A stretch of DNA of 43,324 bases from Williamwhitmania sp. (GCA_035529935.1 DATKVT010000080.1:1-43324), one strand, 5' to 3'. Positions 17,910 through 25,251 are shown, numbered from the stretch's first letter. Translations and numbers: made by a program. Notes: generated by a model from the sequence alone, not told the origin.

Positions 17910-18250
17910 CTGTATGCTTTTTAGTTTATGGTTAGTAAGAGTGATATCAATATGATATTAAAACGACTGCAATATAGCGTGCGAAAATGGGTTTGTCAAG
18001 TTTTTTCGCTCCTTTTTTGACCAGTGGAGTTGGGCGCTTTTATCGTGGGCATAAAAACAAACCGCAACAATGAAAATTGCATTAATATGTGGGCTTTGTA
18101 GGCTCTGGTTTCTCTAGATTTGAATTAATTTTTGAAAATACTTTCTGATTTATTGTTGGATTTGGGAAGAAATGTATAATTTGGGTTGGTTTAAGGATGA
18201 TTTTGGAAGACATATAAACAAGTTAATCGCGAAATCTTTATACACAACAT
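17910..18250. other. AT-rich spacer without a gene
   Basis: Separates the divergent SPFH and DUF6119 genes. It becomes strongly AT-rich from about 18060, marking the left boundary of the islet. TATAATTTG at 18175-18183 is a near match to the -7 box, about 70 nt before the DUF6119 start. No repeat, tRNA or ORF of interest is visible. Confidence 0.5.
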
Positions 18251-19846
18251 ATGAATAATGAAGATTTAAAGAATTTTAGATTAGCAATTTATCTCTTAAA
18301 GGACTCCATAAGAAACTATAAGGAGGCATTAAAAGATAAAGTTAGATACAAGGAGTATGATTTTAATGAGAAAATCAAGGTCAGTGGAAAAGTCTTGATA
18401 GGTTTAACAAAGGAAAATGAGCCAGATTGGAGAAGCCTAATACAAGAAGGAATAAAAGACAAGCTTCCACCACTTAATAATTCTTCCAATAGAGCTGTTG
18501 TTTTTTTCTTAATTGATGATAGGTACTTTGCTATTCCTTTTGGATATGGAAAACATTTAATTAAGGAAGAAAGTATTGATAGAGAGTTTGGTCTTAAGAC
18601 CGCATTGAATATTATCAATGCTGATAAGTTGTTGAGTATTGATAAAGCAAACATTGGCGATTTGTCAATACTAACTAAAACTCAAGCTTCTAAAAAAGGT
18701 TCACCAGATTATTTTAATATTGATATTTTAAAAGATTTGATTAGGAGTATTACAGGTGAACCAAATGTAGTCTTACCTGGAGAGTTTGGAAGTGTTATTA
18801 CTGGGAATGAAGGTATCTATATTGCGCCCAAAACTAACATTATAAAAATTCCAGATATATTAAGAAAATTAAAAAAGGAATATCATAAACTTACCTATAA
18901 AAAAAGATTTGATTGGATTGATAATATTAAGACTGAAAGAGATCCGTTGATTATAGAAAAACTTAGAGCTGAATTAATCAATGAATTAAAAAGTAGAAAT
19001 ACAAATATTATTCATCTAGCCCCTCCTTTTATAATGGATTGGGAAAAATTTGAAGGAATAACATATACACCCAAAGGAGGAGTGTTTAACGAATTTGATA
19101 TTAAGGACTTTTATTCTTTGAAAGATAATGATCTAATGGATTTGGATTGGGATAAACTCATGAGGCAAAAAATATTTTTTAAGGAGCCAAATGAAGAAAT
19201 TGTTGGGTTTAATCTTTGGCGTTTTTTAAATTTTGAAACGGAATATTTAGGTGATAGATATGTGTTCACAATGTCAAATTGGTATCGAGTAGATAACGAT
19301 TATTATACGTCTATTTATGAGTATTGTAGCAAAATAAGCGAATCAGATACTAATTTTATTGACTGTGATGCAGGTGATGATGAAGGAAGATATAATGTAA
19401 AATTATCTAATTCTAACCCCGATTTCATTCTTTTGGATAGGAATCTTGTCCGTTCAGATATATCTCGTTCTGAAATAGAAGCGTGTGATGTGTTCACAAA
19501 ACACAATGAATTTATTCATATCAAATTTAGGAGTAGTTCTTCAACTTTGAGTCATTTATTTGCTCAAGGTAGAATTTCTTCTAATTCATTGAGAAGGGAT
19601 AGAACTTATAGAAAAAACTTGAGAACAAAAGTTAGATCACTTGGCTTCAGCAATAATTTAATTGCGTTGGATGATAAAAACTTTAATCCAAATGACTATA
19701 CAATAACATTTGCAGTAATTGAAAAGAAAACACGAAAATTTGTTGATTCGTTACCCTTTTTTAGTTTGGTTAATTTTAGGCTAACTGCGGAAGAGTTAAT
19801 GGTAATGGGTTTTAAATTACGAGTTAAAAAAATCTTGTTGAAATAA
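18251..19846 (+). CDS. TIGR04141/DUF6119 sporadically distributed protein
   Basis: The 531-residue protein matches what I know of the TIGR04141 family (DUF6119). It shows the N-terminal LAIYLLKDSI, the signature RAVVFFLIDDRYFAIPFGYG with KHLI, then FGLKTALNIIN, LLSIDKANIGD, KTQASKKG and a conserved TGEP. The C-terminal half holds EACDVFTKHNEFIHIKFR, then SSSSTLSHLFAQG and SLRRDRTYR, a polar H/K/R/S patch that could be a nuclease-like or nucleic-acid-binding site. No membrane segment is seen. The family is patchily distributed and of unknown biochemical function. The gene is far more AT-rich than its neighbours, with A/T-ending codons and long A runs, which is a sign of recent transfer. No restriction enzyme or other known defence gene adjoins it; a defence role is inference. 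Confidence 0.8.
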   Translation: MNNEDLKNFRLAIYLLKDSIRNYKEALKDKVRYKEYDFNEKIKVSGKVLIGLTKENEPDWRSLIQEGIKDKLPPLNNSSNRAVVFFLIDDRYFAIPFGYGKHLIKEESIDREFGLKTALNIINADKLLSIDKANIGDLSILTKTQASKKGSPDYFNIDILKDLIRSITGEPNVVLPGEFGSVITGNEGIYIAPKTNIIKIPDILRKLKKEYHKLTYKKRFDWIDNIKTERDPLIIEKLRAELINELKSRNTNIIHLAPPFIMDWEKFEGITYTPKGGVFNEFDIKDFYSLKDNDLMDLDWDKLMRQKIFFKEPNEEIVGFNLWRFLNFETEYLGDRYVFTMSNWYRVDNDYYTSIYEYCSKISESDTNFIDCDAGDDEGRYNVKLSNSNPDFILLDRNLVRSDISRSEIEACDVFTKHNEFIHIKFRSSSSTLSHLFAQGRISSNSLRRDRTYRKNLRTKVRSLGFSNNLIALDDKNFNPNDYTITFAVIEKKTRKFVDSLPFFSLVNFRLTAEELMVMGFKLRVKKILLK

Positions 19847-20012
19847 CAACCTCAACTACGTATACTTGGGCAGGTAACTTATTGGGGCGGTTGGGTTTTT
19901 TACTCAACATCATGTTCAGTTTAACTTGTTAGGGAAGTGCTCCGAAGTTCGTTATTATTTATTCGAATGATTGTTATATGTCAAGACATTTACGGACTAT
20001 AATAAATGTGAA
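19847..20012. other. Short spacer within the islet
   Basis: A weak hairpin, GTTGGGT-ttttt-ACTCAAC (about 19892-19910), lies 45 nt after the DUF6119 stop; it has no downstream T run. The remainder is AT-rich and may hold the promoter of the next gene pair, though no clean TAnnTTTG box is visible. Confidence 0.35.
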
Positions 20013-20501
20013 ATGGAGATTAGAACAAAAATTTGGAATTTCTTGAACGATTCAAAAACAAATGAATGTTTCTCATCATTAATTTTGAAGCATTATCAAA
20101 AATTAGATTTGAGTTTGAATTTGTTTTTAGTATTTACAACTACTTCAAGTGTTGCTGCATGGGCTATTTGGAAAGAGTTTCCTTTACTTTGGGCACTTAT
20201 TATAGCAATTAGTCAAGTTATAACAATTGCAAAACCATATTTCCTTTTCCCAAAATATATTAAAGTTTTTTACGAAAAAAACATTCTTTGGCAACAACTT
20301 TCTTTAGAATTAGAGGAATTATGGCATAATACAAATTATTCAATTATTGATGAACCAGAGGCAAGCAGAATTTATTTTGAATTAAGAAAAAAGTGCATTA
20401 TTTTCGATAAGGTGCCTGAAGACATTATCTTTTTTGATTTCAAAAACTTTCAAACCGAGGCTGAAAAACAATGTAATTACTACACACAAAAAATTAACTG
20501 A
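20013..20501 (+). CDS. Two-transmembrane protein of the islet (SLATT-like topology)
   Basis: A 162-residue protein from the ATG at 20013; a longer TTG-initiated frame from 19971 is less likely. After an amphipathic N-terminal helix (TKIWNFLNDSKTNECF) come two close membrane helices, NLFLVFTTTSSVAAWAIW and WALIIAISQVITIAKPYFLF. A long helical cytoplasmic tail rich in charged residues follows (LELEELWHNTNYSIIDEPEA). Two helices plus a helical tail is the architecture of SLATT-type 2TM effectors that accompany nucleotide-sensing systems such as CBASS. However, no nucleotidyltransferase or SLOG gene is present, and I cannot confirm homology by eye. It is AT-rich like the DUF6119 gene and is followed 2 nt later by a proline-rich peptide gene, so the two form an operon. 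Confidence 0.75.
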   Translation: MEIRTKIWNFLNDSKTNECFSSLILKHYQKLDLSLNLFLVFTTTSSVAAWAIWKEFPLLWALIIAISQVITIAKPYFLFPKYIKVFYEKNILWQQLSLELEELWHNTNYSIIDEPEASRIYFELRKKCIIFDKVPEDIIFFDFKNFQTEAEKQCNYYTQKIN

Positions 20502-20503
20502 TT

Positions 20504-20650
20504 ATGAAAAATAAAACTACAACACCAAGACCAACATCTCCACAGAATCCTCCGTTACCAAAACCATCTACCCCTTCTCCTGGGACGAAAAGTTTTCCTG
20601 GACACAGTAACCCGCCACCTCCACCACCGTCACCGCCACCTAAGAAATGA
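20504..20650 (+). CDS. Proline-rich basic mini-protein, 48 residues
   Basis: A short frame with ATG at 20504 and TGA at 20648-20650, two bases after the stop of the 2TM gene. Of 48 residues 19 are proline, including six in a row at residues 37-42 and three more at 44-46. There are no acidic residues and seven Lys/Arg, so the product is strongly basic and must be extended (polyproline II). It cannot form a membrane helix. Coding status is supported by the tight coupling to the upstream gene and by proline codons that mix CCA, CCT and CCG rather than a simple repeat. A six-proline run would normally need EF-P for translation. The function is unknown; a ligand, antitoxin or regulatory role with the membrane partner are possibilities. 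Confidence 0.65.
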   Translation: MKNKTTTPRPTSPQNPPLPKPSTPSPGTKSFPGHSNPPPPPPSPPPKK

Positions 20651-20719
20651 AAATAGTTGCGGTTAAAACTATCTGGCAATAAGTGATTGCGGACAGGTGC
20701 TAACTGATATTGCCTTTGT

Positions 20720-20749
20720 AGTTGGAGCGGACTTAAGTCCATTCCAACT
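20720..20749. repeat. Long palindrome around GGACTTAAGTCC
   Basis: The perfect 12-bp palindrome GGACTTAAGTCC (20729-20740) is flanked by AGTTGGA (20720-20726) and TTCCAACT (20742-20749), which pair with each other across small mismatches. The whole can fold as a hairpin with outer and inner stems. It looks like a REP-type element. Confidence 0.6.
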
Positions 20750-21062
20750 GTGCTCGCCAAGTTGGCTGAATACGCCATTGATTGATTCTTAATAGTTGCG
20801 CCCATTAGTCTTTCCTTCGCAAATATTCATTCCTCCAATCATTCCAAAAACCTTACGATGCGGTAAAATATTCCTACCCTGTTTACTGTAAGCTTGCCTA
20901 TCAGCGCTTCAGCCCCTTGCGCTTAGAGCGCTATTATTTGATTTCATGGAATCTCTTGCTGCACCGGGTTGTCCTCCTTTTGTTTTCGTTTCGGGAATTG
21001 CTAATCCACCGACGAGGTCAATGCCGCTGGGTTTACCTTTTTTGTAGCTAGAAAAGTATTTT

Positions 21063-21091
21063 TTGCCAACGGGTTCCCGTTGGGCAAAATG
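21063..21091. repeat. Hairpin TTTTGCC/GGGCAAAA
   Basis: TTTTGCCAACGGG (21063-21075) and CCCGTTGGGCAAAA (21078-21091) form a 13-bp stem with one bulged base and a minimal loop. It has A/T-rich ends, so it could act as a terminator in either direction, but no adjacent gene needs one. Its place in a repeat cluster favours a mobile palindromic repeat. Confidence 0.55.
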
Positions 21092-21232
21092 TACTAATAC
21101 ATCAACGTATTTGGCTACCTGTTGGGCTTACAGTATGGGTATTTTGCTTTTTTCTTCAACACGCTGCGCTAGGGTCTTCCCAAGCGGTGTAAGTAATGCG
21201 GTATTTTGGAATTGGGATAGTGGGTTAATACA

Positions 21233-21297
21233 GTAGAGGTGCACAGCTGTGCCTCTATACATCGGTTGATATTCTTCTAATCCCGCTGTTGCGGGAT
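21233..21297. repeat. AGAGG...CCTCT palindrome and ATCCCGC hairpin
   Basis: At 21233-21260 the GCACAGCTGTGC core is flanked by TAGAGG and CTCTA, giving a stem with one bulge. It is preceded by GTTAATACAGTAGAG, almost identical to the lead-in of the hairpin at 22156. At 21280-21297 ATCCCGC-tgtt-GCGGGAT forms a 7-bp perfect stem. Confidence 0.55.
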
Positions 21298-21482
21298 CTT
21301 CGCTTTGCGCGACTTCTTATCACTTCTCTGTTCCTTTATAACTTCCTTTATAAATTCTTAATGTCCGCTTAGCTTGATGGTGGCATGCTAGAAATACATT
21401 TGTCCTTCAGTAAAATGCGGTTCGATCAAAATACGGAAGAGTGTAATTTGGTGAAAAAGACGTACATTCGCTGTCCCTGATA

Positions 21483-22067
21483 ATGAACCAAAAACCTAAT
21501 AAACCAATTTCAATTCTTTCAATCATGGACAAATCAACCGAAAACGTAACAGTTATAGCTGGCGTTATTAACGACATTTTAAAAAATTACCAAGACAAAA
21601 GGCAGGATTATGTGGAGCTGTTTAACCTTGCCAACGGTTATGATTTTACAAAGCCCACCAATAAAATTCCTCTTCAGGTCTACATTGATATGTGCGACTG
21701 GATTGAGAACAAGCTGGGAAAATTCAACCTCATTAGAATTGGGCGAAATATTGGAGAATCTACCTACGAAATGATGCTCACCAAAAAGTTGATCGTTGGA
21801 AAGCCCACACCTCTTGATACTATGAATGCTCTTATTATTACTGCTCAGCAGGGCGTTCAGGATCCTAAAAAGCGCGGTTGGGAAATAGTAAGCCACACCG
21901 ACAAATCCATTCTCATGCGAAAGACCCAGAACTTTAATGCGGTTCTTCAGATTGGTTTGCTCGATGCTCTTATTCGGAAAACGGGTGTGTCGGGAGTAAG
22001 GGTTGATCTTAATAGCGAGGTAAGAATAGGAGCGGAGTACGATCAATACCTAATTTCTTGGTTATAG
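21483..22067 (+). CDS. Uncharacterised soluble protein, 194 residues
   Basis: I do not recognise a family with confidence. It is soluble, with no signal peptide. The N-terminal half is helical (VIAGVINDILKNYQDKRQDY). The middle has the helix IDMCDWIENKLGKFNLIRIG followed by RNIGESTYEMM. The C-terminal third is beta-rich (GWEIVSHTDKSILMRKTQNF, then LQIGLLDALIRKTGVSGVRV) and ends on a strand, YDQYLISWL. This helical-then-beta arrangement loosely recalls HNOB/V4R-like sensor folds, but no heme-ligand histidine in the usual context is evident. Base composition matches the core genome, unlike the islet genes. The ATG at 21483 is used; one at 21525 is an alternative. It stands alone between two repeat clusters. 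Confidence 0.75.
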   Translation: MNQKPNKPISILSIMDKSTENVTVIAGVINDILKNYQDKRQDYVELFNLANGYDFTKPTNKIPLQVYIDMCDWIENKLGKFNLIRIGRNIGESTYEMMLTKKLIVGKPTPLDTMNALIITAQQGVQDPKKRGWEIVSHTDKSILMRKTQNFNAVLQIGLLDALIRKTGVSGVRVDLNSEVRIGAEYDQYLISWL

Positions 22068-22155
22068 TCCATCGGCCCGGCTAACATGCCTTGATGCTGA
22101 ATACGACATTTGGTAATTTTAACCATCATGGTTGACGATATTCGATGTTAATGCA

Positions 22156-22190
22156 GTAGAGACGCACAACCCGTGCGTCTCTACAATTTT
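22156..22190. terminator. Perfect 12-bp hairpin with T tract (also a repeat family member)
   Basis: GTAGAGACGCAC (22156-22167) and GTGCGTCTCTAC (22173-22184) pair perfectly around the loop AACCC, followed by AATTTTTC. It lies 90 nt after the stop of the 194-residue gene and could terminate it. The GTAGAGACG palindrome is also a widespread interspersed repeat type, and the preceding TGTTAATGCAGTAGAG is shared with 21222-21238, so it probably arrived as a repeat. Confidence 0.6.
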
Positions 22191-22202
22191 TCTTATTATT
22201 TA

Positions 22203-22257
22203 ACATCCAGATAACTCCCGTATTACTTCCGAATAGCTTCCGATTTACTTCTTTTTT
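22203..22257 (-). repeat. Degenerate 11-nt tandem repeat, copy 3
   Basis: Read on the minus strand from 22257: GAAGTAAATCG, GAAGCTATTCG, GAAGTAATACG, GGAGTTATCTG, GATGTTAAATA. These are five consecutive 11-nt units without interruption. The array overlaps the last codons of the DoxX-type gene, so part of that C-terminus is encoded by repeat sequence. Confidence 0.6.
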
Positions 22258-23500
22258 TCTTTTTCTTCTTCTTCAGATAAAGTGTGAACATGTAGCCCAG
22301 CGCTAAAAGCAGAATGAGGCTCACTACCATTCTCCGTGCCAGCATCGATTGGTTTTGTTTTAGGCAGAAGGAGAGGAAGTTTTGGTTGGAAGAGTGGAAA
22401 ACGGGCATGGTTCGCCAGCTCCATTTACCAATAATGGTTCCGTTGTATATCAGCAGCAATCCCGGATTTGACCTCACAATGGTTTTTAGCAGCACCTCAT
22501 CGCCCTGGGTAACAGTAACGGGTAATTCCATCTGCTCCTCAAAGCTCTTAATCTTGTCCCAATCGGATGAGGTGGTTACGAGAAATTTGTGGCCGTTGGC
22601 GAGGCAGTAACCGTCGAGGTAGCGGAGGTATTTTATTCGGCTAAGGTTGGCATTCTCCAGCTTGGGCGCAACCAGCAGAAAGGTGTAGCCAGTTCCGTTA
22701 ACAACGAGATCGGAAACATCGGTGCCATTCTCATCGAGCAGCGAAAAACTGATAATGGATGGGGTATAGCCCTTCTTAACCAAAACCGATTTGCTATCCA
22801 CAAACTTCCATGTAGTATCCTTCCAAGGGTAGTTGGATTCGTCGAAGGTTTTTTTCACGCCATCCTTTTCGTAAACCAAGGTGGTTTTGTAAATATCCGT
22901 GGGGGCACCTTGTGGAGTATCCATTGCCTCTTTCAGATTAACGCCAACCCTAAATGGTCGAAAATCGATGGGTGGGAGGTAGGCCAAGGAGATGATGGAA
23001 ACCATGATGGCAGCGAGTGCCAGTATTCCTACGGTAATCCAACTGTTTATTGTTCTTTTGAATCGCTCCTTAATGGCATTTCGCTGCCAGAAAATGAGAT
23101 AGGTTATGGGTAGGAATATCAGATTTTTGAAGAATGTTTCCCAGTTGGTAAGGATAAGGGCATCGCCAAAGCAGCCGCAGTCCGATACCGGATTGTAGAG
23201 AGCCAGAATAAAGGTGAGCACGGTAAAGAATGCCATAAAAATAAAGGCAGCCCAAGCGGCCAGCTTCACCCTTACCTTAAATAGTAGCGCAAGGCCAATG
23301 AGCATCTCTGCCGACGAAAGCAAAATGGATAGGGGTGTGGCTATGGGGTTAAGAAAAGTGAGGTGAAATGCCTCGAAGTAGTCCACCAGCTTGTAGGTGG
23401 TTCCCAGCGGATCGATGCCCTTTACAAAACCTGAAAAAATGAAAAGAGCAGCTATAAGGAGAGTTGCCACTCGAATTGCAATGCTTATAATTTTTTTCAT
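22223..23500 (-). CDS. DoxX/MauE-like membrane protein (BT_3928 type)
   Basis: 425 residues from the ATG at 23500; a TTG-initiated frame from 23578 adds an unlikely tail. The first ~150 residues are a four-helix DoxX/MauE module (IRVATLLIAALFIFSGFVKG, then YKLVDYFEAF and LSSAEMLIGLALLF) with the redox-type motif DCGCFGDAL between helices 3 and 4. Another helix follows (SWITVGILALAAIMVSIISL), then a periplasmic domain of about 200 residues resembling the Bacteroidota BT_3928 family. A final helix (MVVSLILLLALGYMFTLYL) leads to a lysine-rich cytoplasmic tail with seven consecutive lysines. MauE-like proteins support disulfide or quinone redox chemistry; the exact function here is unknown. It lies downstream of tmk on the same strand, 92 nt after its stop. 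Confidence 0.82.
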   Translation of the reverse strand: MKKIISIAIRVATLLIAALFIFSGFVKGIDPLGTTYKLVDYFEAFHLTFLNPIATPLSILLSSAEMLIGLALLFKVRVKLAAWAAFIFMAFFTVLTFILALYNPVSDCGCFGDALILTNWETFFKNLIFLPITYLIFWQRNAIKERFKRTINSWITVGILALAAIMVSIISLAYLPPIDFRPFRVGVNLKEAMDTPQGAPTDIYKTTLVYEKDGVKKTFDESNYPWKDTTWKFVDSKSVLVKKGYTPSIISFSLLDENGTDVSDLVVNGTGYTFLLVAPKLENANLSRIKYLRYLDGYCLANGHKFLVTTSSDWDKIKSFEEQMELPVTVTQGDEVLLKTIVRSNPGLLLIYNGTIIGKWSWRTMPVFHSSNQNFLSFCLKQNQSMLARRMVVSLILLLALGYMFTLYLKKKKKKKRSKSEAIRK

Positions 23501-23592
23501 AGTGCTATTGCTTTCAATTTCTTTTGCAGCAAACGCTGCGGTGTTGGTTGGTAGTATGCTAATTATGACATTTTTCAAGCAGCACTCGCAGC

Positions 23593-24276
23593 TTAAGCAA
23601 TGCCATGCCGTTCCATCTCTTTGGTAATTCGGCCGAAGATGTTTTCCGGTGTATCAATGGTTCCCTCTGCGTTGGCGCAGCTAACCAGGTCGATATTCAT
23701 CCGTAGCCGGCACATGTCGAGGTATTCCTCGCGCACCTGCTCTTGAAAGGATATGCTTGCCTCGTGAATGTCTGCCTTTCCCATGAGGTAGTCGCGGTCG
23801 GGACCACTGCGCTGCTCGGCCAACTTTTTTTCCGTAAAGCTGAGGGGAACATCGAGGAAGAGGTTTACGTCGGCTTTTGGAATATTGAAGTAGCCAAATT
23901 CCATGTCGAAAATCCAGTTGCGGAGCTTTTCGCGCGCCTCTTTGGATTCCAGTTTAGCGCACTGAAATGCAATGTTGGAGTACACGTAACGGTCGAGGAT
24001 TACTGCTTTCCCCTCATTGAGCCATCCTCGAATGGTTTCGGCGGCATTGTGCCTGTCTCCGGCATAAATCAATGCTATGAGGTAGGGATTTACGATCTCC
24101 AGATTACCCAAATCGCCACGAAGAAAGCGTGCGATGAGCTCACCAAAAAGGGGGGAGTCGGTGCAGGGAAAGTGCATAAACTCACACTCTATTCCTTTGG
24201 CGTGAATGTATTCTTTGAGCAAATTAACCTGAGTCGATTTGCCTGCACCGTCGAGTCCTTCGAATACTATAAGCAT
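23593..24276 (-). CDS. tmk: Thymidylate kinase (dTMP kinase)
   Basis: Phosphorylates dTMP to dTDP for DNA synthesis. The 227 residues begin with the P-loop FEGLDGAGKSTQ (residues 4-15). The DRY motif (AVILDRYVYSNIAFQCAKL) contacts the substrate, and the lid contains LAEQRSGPDRDY. The N-terminus is short and standard, so the ATG at 24276 is secure. It is divergent from folP, with about 100 bp between them. That spacer contains the small stem CTTCGG/CCGAAG (24304-24324). Confidence 0.95.
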   Translation of the reverse strand: MLIVFEGLDGAGKSTQVNLLKEYIHAKGIECEFMHFPCTDSPLFGELIARFLRGDLGNLEIVNPYLIALIYAGDRHNAAETIRGWLNEGKAVILDRYVYSNIAFQCAKLESKEAREKLRNWIFDMEFGYFNIPKADVNLFLDVPLSFTEKKLAEQRSGPDRDYLMGKADIHEASISFQEQVREEYLDMCRLRMNIDLVSCANAEGTIDTPENIFGRITKEMERHGIA

Positions 24277-24336
24277 GGATAAAGCTGTTTTTTCGAAAAA
24301 AAACTTCGGTAGTTATAGCCGAAGCATTATGTTTGT

Positions 24337-24344
24337 TAATTTTG
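24337..24344 (+). promoter_or_regulatory. -7 promoter box for folP
   Basis: TAATTTTG matches TAnnTTTG and lies 34 nt upstream of the folP ATG. No convincing -33 element is seen. Confidence 0.4.
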
Positions 24345-24378
24345 AAGCAGCAATGAAAATTGATGCAAGATAGTAAAA

Positions 24379-25251
24379 ATGGAAAATAGTGCCTCTTTGT
24401 TCCTTAAAAAAGCCACAATATCATGTGGCGGAAAGCTTCTGGATTTGAGTAATCCCGTGGTAATGGGCATAGTGAATATTACCCCCGATTCCTTTTATGG
24501 CGATAGCCGATCGCTATCGGTTGATGAGGCTAGGGCAAAGGTAGAACAGATGCTCGAGGCGGGTGCTACCATTATCGATGTTGGGGCATACTCAAGCCGA
24601 CCCGGAGCCAAACAGGTAAACCTAAAGGAGGAGATAGAGCGGCTTACTCCTGCTTTTAAAACCTTGCGTAAAGATTTTCCTGACACTATTTTTTCTGTTG
24701 ATACCTACCGTTCCGAGGTGGCCAGTAATATGGTGGAGGAGTTTGGCGTTAACATTGTAAACGATATCTCGGGCGGCGAGCTCGATGGTAAGATGTTTGA
24801 GACAGTAGCCCGGCTGCACGTTCCGTATGTGCTGATGCACATGATGGGAAGTCCCGAAACGATGCAGCTAAATCCCGTTTACGATAATGTGGAGCGGGAA
24901 CTTTTCCTCTACTTCTCCGAAAAGTTAAAGCAACTTAACTTGCTAGGCGTAAACGATGTAATTCTTGATCCCGGTTTTGGCTTTGGAAAAACGATTGACC
25001 ATAACTTTGAATTGCTGGCTAGGCTGAATGATTTCCGAGTTTTTGATTTACCTATACTTGCAGGATTTTCACGAAAATCGATGATTTACAAGCTAATTGA
25101 AACCACACCCGAGGGTGCCCTTAACGGCACTACGGTGCTGAATACCATTGCTTTGCTTAAGGGTGTTTCCATTCTCAGGGTACACGATGTAAAGGAGGCT
25201 ATGGAGACCATCAAAATAATGGAGCAGTATAAAAAGTATAGAAACTTCTAA
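24379..25251 (+). CDS. folP: Dihydropteroate synthase
   Basis: Condenses p-aminobenzoate with 6-hydroxymethyl-dihydropterin pyrophosphate in folate synthesis; it is the sulfonamide target. The 290 residues have all TIM-barrel signature loops: VMGIVNITPDSFYGDSR (loop 1), IDVGAYSSRPGA (loop 2), VNDISGG, the pterin-site DPGFGFGKT, and AGFSRKSMIYKL. The C-terminal VLRVHDVKEAMETI is typical. The next gene, cdaA, starts 2 nt after the stop, so they are co-transcribed. Confidence 0.97.
   Translation: MENSASLFLKKATISCGGKLLDLSNPVVMGIVNITPDSFYGDSRSLSVDEARAKVEQMLEAGATIIDVGAYSSRPGAKQVNLKEEIERLTPAFKTLRKDFPDTIFSVDTYRSEVASNMVEEFGVNIVNDISGGELDGKMFETVARLHVPYVLMHMMGSPETMQLNPVYDNVERELFLYFSEKLKQLNLLGVNDVILDPGFGFGKTIDHNFELLARLNDFRVFDLPILAGFSRKSMIYKLIETTPEGALNGTTVLNTIALLKGVSILRVHDVKEAMETIKIMEQYKKYRNF

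Larger units (their letters stand above)
20651..21482. repeat. Gene-free region with multiple palindromic repeats
   Basis: No gene supported on either strand. It contains at least four hairpins (20720-20749, 21063-21091, 21233-21260, 21280-21297) and a reverse-oriented copy of the degenerate 11-nt repeat (about 21310-21360). The mixture resembles 16286-16814 in kind and marks the right side of the AT-rich islet. Confidence 0.6.

Noticed and set aside
19971..20012. TTG start for the two-TM protein, adding 14 residues
   Set aside because: The ATG at 20013 gives a compact N-terminus and no promoter or SD favours the TTG.
20013..20501. CBASS effector call for the 2TM protein
   Set aside because: No CD-NTase, SLOG or other nucleotide-signalling gene is adjacent; only the topology resembles SLATT proteins.
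20494..20805. A 103-codon minus-strand frame rich in glycine
   Set aside because: It is the mirror of the proline codons of the plus-strand peptide gene; the glycine run has no independent support.
24304..24324. Terminator between tmk and folP
   Set aside because: The CTTCGG/CCGAAG stem is only 6 bp with a 9-nt loop and lies upstream of both divergent genes, not at a gene end.
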